In this document: positions 43,026-51,297 of the stretch, one piece after another | Layout: each line of letters opens with the position of its first letter | How positions within the stretch are numbered: position 1 is the first letter of the stretch | Source: Chloroflexota bacterium | GTDB lineage: Bacteria > Chloroflexota > Anaerolineae > Aggregatilineales > Phototrophicaceae | Direction: 5' to 3' | Assembly (NCBI GenBank): GCA_016223085.1 | Contig: JACRPS010000006.1 | Location: 227,841 to 291,840 of the forward strand | DNA length: 64,000 nt | Notes under the pieces: model-generated | Database searches by the model: none | The model's input: only the letters and a program-made list of their open reading frames with translations | Told to the model about the DNA's origin: nothing | Program-made: the position numbers and the translations under genes

Positions 43026-43814
43026 ATGTCCAATACCCGTTCCCTGGTGCGACAGGAAAAAATCGTTCATCTGTTGATGGAACTGGAGCGCGCTTCGATT
43101 CAGGAATTGGCCGCGCAGCTTGGCGTTTCCAGTTGGACGGTACGTCGTGAACTGACACAGCTCGAAGACCGCTGCATCGTGCGCCGTTTTCATGGCGGCG
43201 TCGAACTGGTGGACGCCTCCGTTGCCGAACCGAACGACTTCGACCGCAGCGTGACCCGCGAACAGGCGGCCAAACAGCGCATCGGGCAGGCGGCGGCCCG
43301 GCTGCTGCTGGCCGACCAGAGCATCGTGCTGGGTGGGGGCACGACGACGACGGAAGTCGCACGTTATCTTAAACACCGCAAGCACCTGTGTATTATGACC
43401 AATTCGCTCAATATCGCGCTGGAACTGTCGCGCAATCCCGACATTCAGGTGACGTGTACCGGTGGCGACGCCAGCAGCACCTTTTATTCGCTGATCGGCC
43501 ACGTGGCCGAACGCACGTTACAGGCGCACTATTTTGACGTAGCCGTGATTGGCGTCAGCGGCATCAGCGTGGACGCGGGGCTGACGGTCAGCAGCCAGGC
43601 CAACGCGGCCCTGCTGCGAATTATGATCGAACATTCGCGCAAGTGTATCGTGGTGGCCGACCACTCCAAGTTCGATAAAGTCTGTTTCGCCCACCTCGCG
43701 CCGCTGGACTGTATCACGACGCTGGTCACGGACTGCCACCCTGCCCCGGCGCTGGCGGAAAAACTTGCCAGCTTACCGGTGCGCGTGCTGGTGGCGGACA
43801 ACAACTGTCACTGA
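43026..43814 (+). CDS. DeoR-family transcriptional repressor
   Basis: A 262-residue regulator with GGGAGG before the ATG. The N-terminal helix-turn-helix has the DeoR signature (RQEKIVHLLMELERASIQELAAQLGVSSWTVRRE in pieces, with VSSWTVRREL as recognition helix). The C-terminal sugar-phosphate sensor has the ISOCOT-fold motifs VLGGGTTTTEVARYL, IMTNSLNIA and VVADHSKFDK. It should respond to a phosphorylated sugar made by the FGGY kinase or SIS pathway. Repeated TGAGCA sites in the cluster are likely targets. Confidence 0.93.
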   Translation: MSNTRSLVRQEKIVHLLMELERASIQELAAQLGVSSWTVRRELTQLEDRCIVRRFHGGVELVDASVAEPNDFDRSVTREQAAKQRIGQAAARLLLADQSIVLGGGTTTTEVARYLKHRKHLCIMTNSLNIALELSRNPDIQVTCTGGDASSTFYSLIGHVAERTLQAHYFDVAVIGVSGISVDAGLTVSSQANAALLRIMIEHSRKCIVVADHSKFDKVCFAHLAPLDCITTLVTDCHPAPALAEKLASLPVRVLVADNNCH

Positions 43815-43823
43815 CTCCATCAA

Positions 43824-43859
43824 TTGAGCAGCCGCCGGGTTGGACTGCTCATATGAGCA
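43824..43859. promoter_or_regulatory. Candidate DeoR operator before the SIS-kinase operon
   Basis: TTGAGCAG pairs with CTGCTCAT (43845), and a perfect 14-base palindrome TGCTCATATGAGCA lies at 43846-43859. All contain TGAGCA. Confidence 0.55.
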
Positions 43860-43869
43860 CGGTAAAGTC

Positions 43870-43899
43870 GTAAAGACACGGCGTTGCCGTTCCCACTAC
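43870..43899. repeat. Dispersed palindrome, degenerate copy
   Basis: GTAAAGACACGGC, short centre, then GCCGTTCCCACTAC; several mismatches. Confidence 0.55.
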
Positions 43900-43925
43900 A
43901 ACGTATCCAAAAACCATCCGTGTCC

Positions 43926-43953
43926 GTAGGGACGTGGCATACCTCGTCCCTAC
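43926..43953. repeat. Dispersed GTAGGGAC palindrome
   Basis: Half-site GTAGGGACGTGGCA with two mismatches in the opposite arm; 40 bases upstream of the SIS start. Confidence 0.8.
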
Positions 43954-43994
43954 AGGATGGACGTTTCTCGATGATTACACCGGAGATTCCCCTT

Positions 43995-44780
43995 ATGACT
44001 GAGGCAGCAGCCTGGACCTATTTTGCCAAGATTCAGGAGATTCTGGAGAAGATTTCCACCACGCAGCGTGAAGCGATTGAGCAGGCGGCAACGATTTGCG
44101 CCGACTCGATCTGTAACGACGGCCTGGTTTTCTGCTGGGGCGGCGGCCACAGCCGCATGTCAGTCGAGGAGATGTTCCCGCGCATCGGCTCGTACCCCGG
44201 CTTTTACCCGATGGTCGAACTGGCGCTGACGTATTACACCGATTTCGTCGGCGCGAACGGGATGCCGCAGTCGTTCTTTCTGGAACGGCAGGAAGGATAT
44301 GTCGCGCCCATCCTCGCCAACTACGAATTTGGCCCGCACGACAGTATGATCTGTTTTTCCAGCACCGGCATCAATGAACTGGTGATCGAGATGGCAATCC
44401 AGGCCAAACAGCGCGGCCTGCCGGTGATCGCCGTCACGTCGGTTGCCCACGCGGATTCTACGGTGTCGCGCCACTCGTCCGGCAGGAAGCTGAAAGACGT
44501 AGCCGACGTGGTGCTGGACAACTGCACCCCGCCCGGTGACGCCGTGCTGGACATCCCCGGCGTGCCGTACAAAGTGAGTCCCACCAGCAGCATCGGCGCG
44601 TTTATCATCGTCAATACGCTGAAGGCGCGGACGGCGGAAATGATGGCGGCGCGCGGCGTTGAGCCGGTGGTGCTGACCAGCCCGCACTTCGCGCACCGAC
44701 CGGGTGAAGCGCAGGAGCAGTTGCAGCGCGTGTACAAGGAGTTTAAGCGCCGCAAGCGCATGATCTATGGCCGTGACTGA
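43995..44780 (+). CDS. SIS-domain sugar isomerase/phosphosugar-binding protein
   Basis: ATG at 43995 (GGAG upstream) is preferred; 43971 is an in-frame alternative. The 261-residue protein has an SIS fold with CWGGGHSRMSVEEM (phosphosugar loop), MICFSSTGINELVIEMA and VIAVTSVAHADSTVS, like the UPF0309/sugar isomerase group. It overlaps the kinase gene by 14 bases. Likely converts an amino- or keto-sugar phosphate in the cluster pathway. Confidence 0.88.
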   Translation: MTEAAAWTYFAKIQEILEKISTTQREAIEQAATICADSICNDGLVFCWGGGHSRMSVEEMFPRIGSYPGFYPMVELALTYYTDFVGANGMPQSFFLERQEGYVAPILANYEFGPHDSMICFSSTGINELVIEMAIQAKQRGLPVIAVTSVAHADSTVSRHSSGRKLKDVADVVLDNCTPPGDAVLDIPGVPYKVSPTSSIGAFIIVNTLKARTAEMMAARGVEPVVLTSPHFAHRPGEAQEQLQRVYKEFKRRKRMIYGRD

Positions 44781-46278
44781 TCCCCTGCTGCTGGGCATTG
44801 ATATTGGCACCAGCAACATCAAGGCGGCGCTGGTCACACCAGCGGGCCGGGTGGTCGTGCAGGCCCAGCAGCCGTATCCGACGCAGCATCTCCGGCGGGG
44901 CTGGGTGGAGCAGAACCCCGACGACTGGTGGCAGGGTACGGCGGCGGTCGTACGGCAGGTGATGGCCGGCTTCAGGCCGGAACAGGTAGCCGGTATCGGA
45001 GTCAGCGGGCAGGGCTGTGCCGCCACGCTGGTAGACGAGCGCGGCGCGGTCGTGCGCCCGGCGCTAATCTGGATGGATTCCCGCGCGGAAACCCAGTGTG
45101 ACATACTGCGCCAGTGCTGCGCCGACGCGATTTTGCGCATCAACGGCAAGCAGCCCGCGCCCTATAACGCCGACCCCAAGCTGATGTGGCTGGCGCAGCA
45201 CGAACCGGAGTCGATTCGGCGCGCGCGCTACAGCCTGACGGCAACGGCCTATATCAATTTCCGGCTGACGGGCGAAACCGTGATGAACACATCTGACGCC
45301 AGCATCCTGTTCGCGTTTGATCTGCGGCGGGAAACATGGTCGTCGGACCTGATCGCTGCGTTTGGCCTGCCCACATCGCTCTATCCGCCGGTGCGTGCCT
45401 GCCAGGACGTAATCGGCGGCCTGACGCCGGCAGCGGCGGACGCGCTTGGACTCAAGGCAGGCACGCCGGTCATCGCGGGTGGCGAGGATACGTCGTCAGC
45501 CGGGCTGGCGCTGGGCATCGCGGCAGCCGGGGAAACGTTCCTGTCGCTGGGAACGGCGGGCACGGTCTACGTGGCTGATGATACGGTGCTGGTGCATCCC
45601 GATCTGCTGACGTTTCTGCACGTGCTGCCCGGCACGTCGCTCATCGGCGGCTCGCTGATCGCGGCGGGCGCGGCGCTGGACTGGTGCCGCCGCCTGCTGC
45701 CCGGCGACTGGCCGTTTGAGCAGTTGACCGGCCTCGCCAGCACCAGCGAAATCGGGTCCGGCGGCGTGATCTTCCTGCCGTACCTGAACGGCGAACTCCA
45801 GCCGATCAACGACGGTTACGCGCGCGGCGTGTTCTTCGGGCTGAACTTCAGCACCGGCACGGCGCAGCTTGTCCGCGCCACGATGGAAGGCGTGGCCTAC
45901 GCGATTGAACACAATTTACACATCGCCCGCCAGTTGGGCATCACCATTGACCGGATTCGTGTCGTCGGCAAACCGGCGCGCAATCCGTTCTGGTGCCAGT
46001 TGATCGCCGACGTGACCGGGCGTGTCGTCGAAAGCGAGCCAGAGAACGCGGGCGCACCGCTGGGCAATGCGCTGCTGGGCGCCGCGGGGCTGGGTCTGCG
46101 CGCTGACCCGGTGGCGCAGGAACTGCACCGCAACCTGCGCGCCTTCGAACCGGATGCCAGCGCGCATGAACAATACACCCGCCTGTTTGACATCTACCGC
46201 GCGCTGTACCCGGCGCTGAAACCGCAGTTCGCGCGGCTGTACGCGGCAGCGCATCCCAATGACACCCCACGGCTTTAA
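44767..46278 (+). CDS. FGGY-family carbohydrate kinase (xylulokinase-like)
   Basis: A 503-residue kinase of the FGGY family: DIGTSNIKAALV (ATP phosphate motif), GVSGQGCAATLVD, WMDSRAETQ, TFLSLGTAGTVYV and the C-terminal VVGKPARNPFWCQLIADVTG. Closest in layout to xylulose and similar ketose kinases. It makes the sugar phosphate that would be the DeoR effector. It is translationally coupled to the SIS gene and followed by the epimerase 12 bases on. Confidence 0.92.
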   Translation: MAVTDPLLLGIDIGTSNIKAALVTPAGRVVVQAQQPYPTQHLRRGWVEQNPDDWWQGTAAVVRQVMAGFRPEQVAGIGVSGQGCAATLVDERGAVVRPALIWMDSRAETQCDILRQCCADAILRINGKQPAPYNADPKLMWLAQHEPESIRRARYSLTATAYINFRLTGETVMNTSDASILFAFDLRRETWSSDLIAAFGLPTSLYPPVRACQDVIGGLTPAAADALGLKAGTPVIAGGEDTSSAGLALGIAAAGETFLSLGTAGTVYVADDTVLVHPDLLTFLHVLPGTSLIGGSLIAAGAALDWCRRLLPGDWPFEQLTGLASTSEIGSGGVIFLPYLNGELQPINDGYARGVFFGLNFSTGTAQLVRATMEGVAYAIEHNLHIARQLGITIDRIRVVGKPARNPFWCQLIADVTGRVVESEPENAGAPLGNALLGAAGLGLRADPVAQELHRNLRAFEPDASAHEQYTRLFDIYRALYPALKPQFARLYAAAHPNDTPRL

Positions 46279-46290
46279 GGAGCAAACCTC

Positions 46291-47391
46291 ATGCCAGACC
46301 TGTACCGGCAGACGTATTCCAAACGCGATCTGTTACGAAAAATCGGGCGCTTGCAGCAGGTGGCCGGCGTGCGGCTGGTCACACTGGACGACGGAGCGGA
46401 GCGCGGCGTGCGTGTGCTGGAATTTCGCGCCGGTAGTGGTCTCTCCTTTGATGTGCTGGTTGACCGCGCCTTCGATATTGGCAGGTGCGAGTACAACGGC
46501 TATGCCGTCGGCTGGCAATCGCCGGTCGGTTTCGTCGGGCCGTGGTACGCCGAACCGGACGGTTTCGGTTTCCTCCGTACCTTTGGCGGCGGCCTGCTGA
46601 CGACCTGCGGCCTCGACCACACGCTGTTCCAGACCGAGGACACCGCCGCGCAGTATTATTACCCGCCGAAGCCGACCGAACACTACGGCCTGCACGGGCG
46701 TATCTCCAACCGTCCGGCGCGGCTGGTGAGTTACGGCGAACGCTGGGACGGCGACGAGTGTGTCTTATGGGCGGAAGGCGAGGTGTTGCAGGCATCGGCG
46801 CTGGGTGAAACGCTCCTGCTGCGCCGCCGGATCGAAACCCGCGTCGGCGCTGTCGCGCTGCATATCCACGATACGGTGACCAACATCGGCCCGTACCAGA
46901 CGCCGCATATGTATCTCTATCATGTCAATTACGGCTTTCCGGTGGTGGACGCCGGAACGGAAATCCTCGTCCCGGCGACGCAGTTTTCGCCCTGTGGCAA
47001 TTATCCGGTGGAAGGTTTCACACAGCTTGATGAACCGGAGGTTATATACACCGAACGGGTCTACGAATACGAACCGCTGGCCGAAGCAGCCGGCAGTGTG
47101 CCGGTGGCGCTGGTCAACCGGGCGCTGAACTTTGGCGCATATCAGGTGTACAACCGCTACCAGCTACCGCACCCGTTCATCTGGCGGATGCTGGGCGAAC
47201 AGAATTACGTCGTTGCGCTCGAACCCAGCACCAACCGCGTGGCCGGGCGGCTGGACGCACGTGAACGCAGGGAGCTGATTCTGCTGGAAGCGGGCGACGA
47301 ACGCGCCTATGATCTGGAATTAGGCGTGCTGCCGAACGCCAGCGCGATTCAGCAGTTCGAGCAGCGCGTGCAGGCGGCGATGTCCGGCTAA
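46291..47391 (+). CDS. DUF4432 / aldose 1-epimerase-like protein
   Basis: A 366-residue protein with AAGGAG before the ATG. It has the galactose mutarotase-like beta-sandwich pattern of DUF4432 proteins: DVLVDRAFDIGRCEYNG, GGLLTTCGLDHT, HYGLHGRISNRPA and the late MYLYHVNYGFPVVD. Members act on sugar anomers in clusters for rare sugars. Last gene of the DeoR-SIS-kinase operon, before a terminator. Confidence 0.9.
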   Translation: MPDLYRQTYSKRDLLRKIGRLQQVAGVRLVTLDDGAERGVRVLEFRAGSGLSFDVLVDRAFDIGRCEYNGYAVGWQSPVGFVGPWYAEPDGFGFLRTFGGGLLTTCGLDHTLFQTEDTAAQYYYPPKPTEHYGLHGRISNRPARLVSYGERWDGDECVLWAEGEVLQASALGETLLLRRRIETRVGAVALHIHDTVTNIGPYQTPHMYLYHVNYGFPVVDAGTEILVPATQFSPCGNYPVEGFTQLDEPEVIYTERVYEYEPLAEAAGSVPVALVNRALNFGAYQVYNRYQLPHPFIWRMLGEQNYVVALEPSTNRVAGRLDARERRELILLEAGDERAYDLELGVLPNASAIQQFEQRVQAAMSG

Positions 47392-47599
47392 TCCGAGTCC
47401 GTAAGCTATGCTGAGCAGCACGTGTCACCCCTATGCCAGGTTAGTCGCTGCCTACGACGGCAGGAACATTATCAATATCAGTTCCCCGGATGGGCTGTGC
47501 GCAACTGTCCGGTTTACCCTACACCTGACCTGTCAAGGTTACGTGGCATAACCTTGTTCCCGAACGCTGCGCATTAGAAAATTATCAACCGAATCGCAG

Positions 47600-47628
47600 A
47601 GGGCGCAGCGTGCCTGTGCCCTTTGTTT
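47600..47628 (+). terminator. Rho-independent terminator
   Basis: Stem AGGGCGCAG/CTGTGCCCT (one G-T pair), 5-base loop, then TTGTTTT. Lies 210 bases after the epimerase; the gap 47392-47599 also holds an AAGGTTA/TAACCTT hairpin at about 47535 and no gene. Confidence 0.65.
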
Positions 47629-47648
47629 TCCCGGTTTACGCCGATTTT

Positions 47649-48503
47649 TTATGCCTGCCGCGACAGAAAATCCAGCACAGCCCGATTAAATGCTTGCGGC
47701 TGTTCCAGATTAGGGAAATGCGCCGCGCCAGGGATGATGACCTTCTCCGAGTTGGGAATGTACTCCGCCAGAATGCCTGCCATCGCTACCTGTTCTGGCC
47801 AGTCCTGGTCGCCTACCAGCAGCAGCGTTGGTACGCGCAATGCGCCCAGGCGTTCACGTTCGCTGGTGGGTGGGGCGCTCTCAACCGGCGGTGTGCTATC
47901 GGCTTCTGCTCCTGGCAGCGACTCAGGCTGCGGCCATGGTTTATGATGTATGAAGGTATGCCCCTGCATCAACTGTCGAGTGTACGCCCGCACCGCTTCG
48001 CTCGCCGTGCGCAGCGGCCCGTCTACCCATATCTTCACGACTTGGTTGATTGCGCCGGTATAATCGTCGGCTTCAATCGCGCCGGCGAAGCGCGTCCACT
48101 CCTGGTTGAACTGTTCTGACCATTCGTACTCATCCAGCGAAGCGCCGCTGACAACCAGCGCCTTCACGCGCTCCGGGTATTGGAGTGTGAACCGAAGCGC
48201 GATCTCCGCGCCCATCGAAAGGCCGAGTAGATACGCCTGCTGCAAGCCGAGATGGTCGAACAGGCGCAGCAGGTCGTCCACGTCTGAGTACGGAATTAAC
48301 TCCATTTCCGATTGGCCGAAGCCACGCACGTCATATCGCACAACCTGATATTGCTGCGAAAAGACCCGCACCTGTTCATCCCACAACCCGCTGTGCATCC
48401 AGCGCGAATGCACTAGCACCAGCGGAAAACCCCTGCCCATAACGTCGTAATACAGCTTCGCACCCTTCACAGCTATATATCCACTTGCTGCTTGCTCGCT
48501 CAT
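47649..48503 (-). CDS. Alpha/beta-hydrolase
   Basis: ATG at 48503 (a GTG at 48512 is possible). A 284-residue hydrolase with the oxyanion region LVHSRWMHSGLW, RYDVRGFGQSE, the nucleophile elbow GLSMGAEIA (Ser), the acid in LLVGDQDWP and the His in IPGAAHFPNLEQP. Typical of esterase or lactonase-type hydrolases with a lid. No signal peptide. Stands alone on the minus strand; substrate unknown. Confidence 0.9.
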   Translation of the reverse strand: MSEQAASGYIAVKGAKLYYDVMGRGFPLVLVHSRWMHSGLWDEQVRVFSQQYQVVRYDVRGFGQSEMELIPYSDVDDLLRLFDHLGLQQAYLLGLSMGAEIALRFTLQYPERVKALVVSGASLDEYEWSEQFNQEWTRFAGAIEADDYTGAINQVVKIWVDGPLRTASEAVRAYTRQLMQGHTFIHHKPWPQPESLPGAEADSTPPVESAPPTSERERLGALRVPTLLLVGDQDWPEQVAMAGILAEYIPNSEKVIIPGAAHFPNLEQPQAFNRAVLDFLSRQA

Positions 48504-48737
48504 CTCACCCACCGCCTTTCAAAGTTTTTCGATAATATGCCTTCGTTTTAAGAATAGAACATATAATCTAAACATGCAAATAATCGGTTATAATAACCCT
48601 TCATCCCGGTAGATAATTGATACCCTGTCTCGTTTTGTAATCTTCTGCAACACTCCATATAATCTGTTGTGATGTAGAGGGCTGCTCTGCACAACGTAAT
48701 CAAATAGTGGACGGTTGATAAAAACAGGAGTGTTGTT

Positions 48738-49586
48738 ATGTGCTCGCCAGAAGTTGCAAAAGTGGTCAGCGAACGGATCGCGCGGGAAGGTCGCCCACAG
48801 TTCAGTCGCCGCAATTTCCTGCGTCTGGGGGGTGTGGCGGCAGCAGGGTTGGCCGTCGCATCATCGGTGCCGGTACGTGTCACCCGTGCGCAGGAGGTAA
48901 CACAGCTTGTTGACCTGACGCACGTGTTCGGAACGAATGTGCCGACTTACGTTCCAACGGATACCCCCAGCCGCGAAACGACGGTCACCGTCAAGGATAA
49001 CGGTTTCTACATTCAACGCTGGTCGTTCGGCGAACACACCAGCACGCACGTAGACATTCCGGCCCATTTTGTCGAGGGCGCAGAAACGGTGGATCAATAT
49101 GCCCCTGAGCTGCTGGTCAGCCCGGCAGTCGTGATTGACATCAGCGCGAAGGCCGCGGAAGACCCGAACGCCATGCTGACGGCGGACGATATTGCTGCCT
49201 GGGAAAGCGCCAATGGCGAAATCCCGGCAGGGGCGTTAGTCTGCATGTACTCCGGCTGGGAGTCGAAGTGGAATGACGTGGCCGCCTTCCGGGGGGATGC
49301 CGGCGACGGCAAGTTGAACTTCCCCGGCTTCGGACCGGACGCGGCGCAGTTCCTGCTGGAAGAGCGCGACATTCACGGCATCGCGGTGGACACGCTCAGT
49401 ATTGACCCCGGCAATTCAACCACGTTTGACGTGCATGTTGCCGTGTTAAGCGCCGGCAAATACGGCGTCGAAGGGGTTGCCAATCTGTCCCAGTTGATTG
49501 GCAAGCAGGCGACGGTGGTGGTCGGCGTGCCGCGTTGGGAAGAAGGCTCCGGCGGCCCGTGTCGGATGCTGGCAATGGTCAGCTAA
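48738..49586 (+). CDS. Cyclase/kynurenine formamidase-family metalloenzyme, Tat-exported
   Basis: A 282-residue protein with ACAGGAG before the ATG. The N-terminus has a Tat signal (SRRNFLRLGG, hydrophobic segment, ending TRAQ). The mature part is a cyclase-family domain with the metal-binding HTSTHVDIPAHF motif (about residues 98-109) and later GIAVDTLSIDPGNSTTFDVH and EGVANL. Family members hydrolyse amides or lactones using Zn or Mn. Export through Tat is uncommon for formamidases but frequent in Chloroflexota homologues. A hairpin repeat follows. Confidence 0.88.
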   Translation: MCSPEVAKVVSERIAREGRPQFSRRNFLRLGGVAAAGLAVASSVPVRVTRAQEVTQLVDLTHVFGTNVPTYVPTDTPSRETTVTVKDNGFYIQRWSFGEHTSTHVDIPAHFVEGAETVDQYAPELLVSPAVVIDISAKAAEDPNAMLTADDIAAWESANGEIPAGALVCMYSGWESKWNDVAAFRGDAGDGKLNFPGFGPDAAQFLLEERDIHGIAVDTLSIDPGNSTTFDVHVAVLSAGKYGVEGVANLSQLIGKQATVVVGVPRWEEGSGGPCRMLAMVS

Positions 49587-49594
49587 ATAAACGT

Positions 49595-49620
49595 GCAGGG
49601 GCGAACCGCCGGTTCGCCCC
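49595..49620. repeat. GGGGCGAACC palindrome acting as terminator
   Basis: Perfect arms GGGGCGAACC and GGTTCGCCCC, 3-base loop, followed by ATTATTATT. A member of the GGGGCGAA subtype also at 60525. The remaining bases to 49775 show no gene. Confidence 0.8.
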
Positions 49621-49775
49621 ATTATTATTCCCCCTCGCCGTCCACCCGTTCCAGATGCAGCGCCGCCAGCCTGCCCCAGGCTAGGAGGCTGTATTTTTCA
49701 CCTTCGTGAGCTTGTTTAGCGTTTGGACGCTGCCGCCCACACGACAACCAGCAACGTCATTCGAATTGCCTGCTT

Positions 49776-50870
49776 TTATGTTGCTGGATGGGTTTCTTTG
49801 GGTGACTGCGCCAAGTATAGAGTAACGGCGGCGATCAGACGATCTGCGTGTTGATACAGATCGTCGAGCGTTTCGATATTTACGCGCTCTTCCTGTTTCT
49901 GCGCATTTATGATGCCGATACGTTTTTTACCGCCGTTGAAGTGCAGCCGCACAATCGGCTTTCGGTTGTTATCATCGAGCAGAATCGCGCAGTAGGACTG
50001 AGCATCCCGCATACAAACTCGTTTCACGTCCACCGCGCTACGCAAGATGGCGCGAATGATACGAAAGGCTTCCTGTTCCTCTTCAGTTGTGACAACTTTG
50101 GTTTCCGTATTAGGCACTTCGACCACCGGTGCAGCTTCCATCTTCTGATCGTCGGCCTGTGCCGCTTTGGTAAATGTCTCTTTCATGCGGTCGGTAATCA
50201 CTTCGCGCCAGGCACGCTTCACTAGCTCCGTAAACTGCGCCAATGTCGCTGCCGTCATCCGACCTGAATAGACCTGTGAAGCGAAGAAACGAACAAAGTC
50301 CTCGGTCGGCTGTGCCAACTGCGCCGTGACGATCTTCTTGATCGCACTGGTGTATTTTAGTTCGCTGGCCGTTGACATGATCTGATCGAGATCAAAGGCC
50401 GATTTCGTAAACTTCTTGAGTTCTTCGACTAGCGGCTCTTTAATGTCCAGCATGTCAAACACAAGAAAAGGCTTAGAGTCCATCTTATTAGGTGCTTCCA
50501 GATCGGTGTAGAACTGATAAACTACGCCGTCCGTCAAAATGCCGAACCGAGCCGCTGTGACGGAGAAATATCGGTAAAGCTGCGAGGCGTGGACTTCTCC
50601 AAGATCAGTGCCACAGCACTTGCACTCAAACAGCATGATAGGCTGGCCGTCTTTCAAAATGGCGTAATCAACCTTCTCGCCTTTCTTTGTGCCAACGTCC
50701 GCTACCAGTTCGGGCGTGACTTCAGTCGGGTCGAAAACGTTATATCCCAGCGCATTGATGAAGGGCATGACCAGCGCGTTCTTCGTGCCCTCTTCTGTTT
50801 TGATAAGGCCGTCCGCCTTCAGTTTCGGAATTCGTGCCGACAACTCGCGTAGACGATCAATCAAGTCCAT
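49776..50870 (-). CDS. Orphan HsdR N-terminal-like restriction endonuclease domain protein
   Basis: A 364-residue protein with GGGGGCATC before the ATG. The N-terminal half resembles the type I restriction HsdR_N nuclease domain, with a PD-(D/E)xK centre: Asp68 in KVDYAIL and Glu82-x-Lys84 in LFECKCCG, plus Glu27. The C-terminal half has a variable helical part and a strand-rich end (QSYCAILLDDNNRKPIVRLHF). No HsdM, HsdS or helicase motor is encoded nearby, so it is a stand-alone nuclease or a domesticated remnant with intact catalytic residues. Defence function is possible, not shown. Confidence 0.85.
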   Translation of the reverse strand: MDLIDRLRELSARIPKLKADGLIKTEEGTKNALVMPFINALGYNVFDPTEVTPELVADVGTKKGEKVDYAILKDGQPIMLFECKCCGTDLGEVHASQLYRYFSVTAARFGILTDGVVYQFYTDLEAPNKMDSKPFLVFDMLDIKEPLVEELKKFTKSAFDLDQIMSTASELKYTSAIKKIVTAQLAQPTEDFVRFFASQVYSGRMTAATLAQFTELVKRAWREVITDRMKETFTKAAQADDQKMEAAPVVEVPNTETKVVTTEEEQEAFRIIRAILRSAVDVKRVCMRDAQSYCAILLDDNNRKPIVRLHFNGGKKRIGIINAQKQEERVNIETLDDLYQHADRLIAAVTLYLAQSPKETHPAT

Positions 50871-51032
50871 GATGCCCCCTTAAAGCTATACCGAAATGCC
50901 ACATTCGCTCCAAAATTTCTTCTTGCGTCTGACGCAACAACTTGCGATCTTAGCGATGTGGTCACTAAGAGCGTCCACATTCTTCCGATACGTACCTTTA
51001 TATAAGTGTACAGCACTTTTAACAAGTTTCAA

Positions 51033-51128
51033 TTAATATATTCGATACTTTGACGGCTCATCCTGAGCATCAACAGCAAACACCAGCAGGGCAAACAAAA
51101 CAATCAGCAGCGCGGCGCGGGTTTTCAT
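51033..51128 (-). CDS. Possible small secreted peptide
   Basis: ATG at 51128 with AGAAGGG upstream opens a 31-residue frame: positively charged start, a hydrophobic core (LLIVLFALLVFAV) and a short hydrophilic tail ending SKYRIY. It looks like a signal or membrane peptide. The remainder of the 50871-51293 gap shows nothing else I can support apart from the short repeat at its right end. Confidence 0.3.
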   Translation of the reverse strand: MKTRAALLIVLFALLVFAVDAQDEPSKYRIY

Positions 51129-51263
51129 GGCGTCAACCCTTCTTGAATCAAAAACGGGGCGTACTTCTATTATGCCCCGTTTGTCCCTGCCGTTGGTTGA
51201 CGATTGGCCTATGCTTATACCGGACTCAACAACGGCGGCTGCACCGCCGCTCCTACTGTATTC

Positions 51264-51297
51264 ACTCAGCACTCAGTACTCAGAACTCAGTACTCAC
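51264..51297. repeat. 7-base tandem repeat
   Basis: Almost five copies of ACTCAGN abut and slightly overlap the stop codon of mutS2. Confidence 0.8.
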
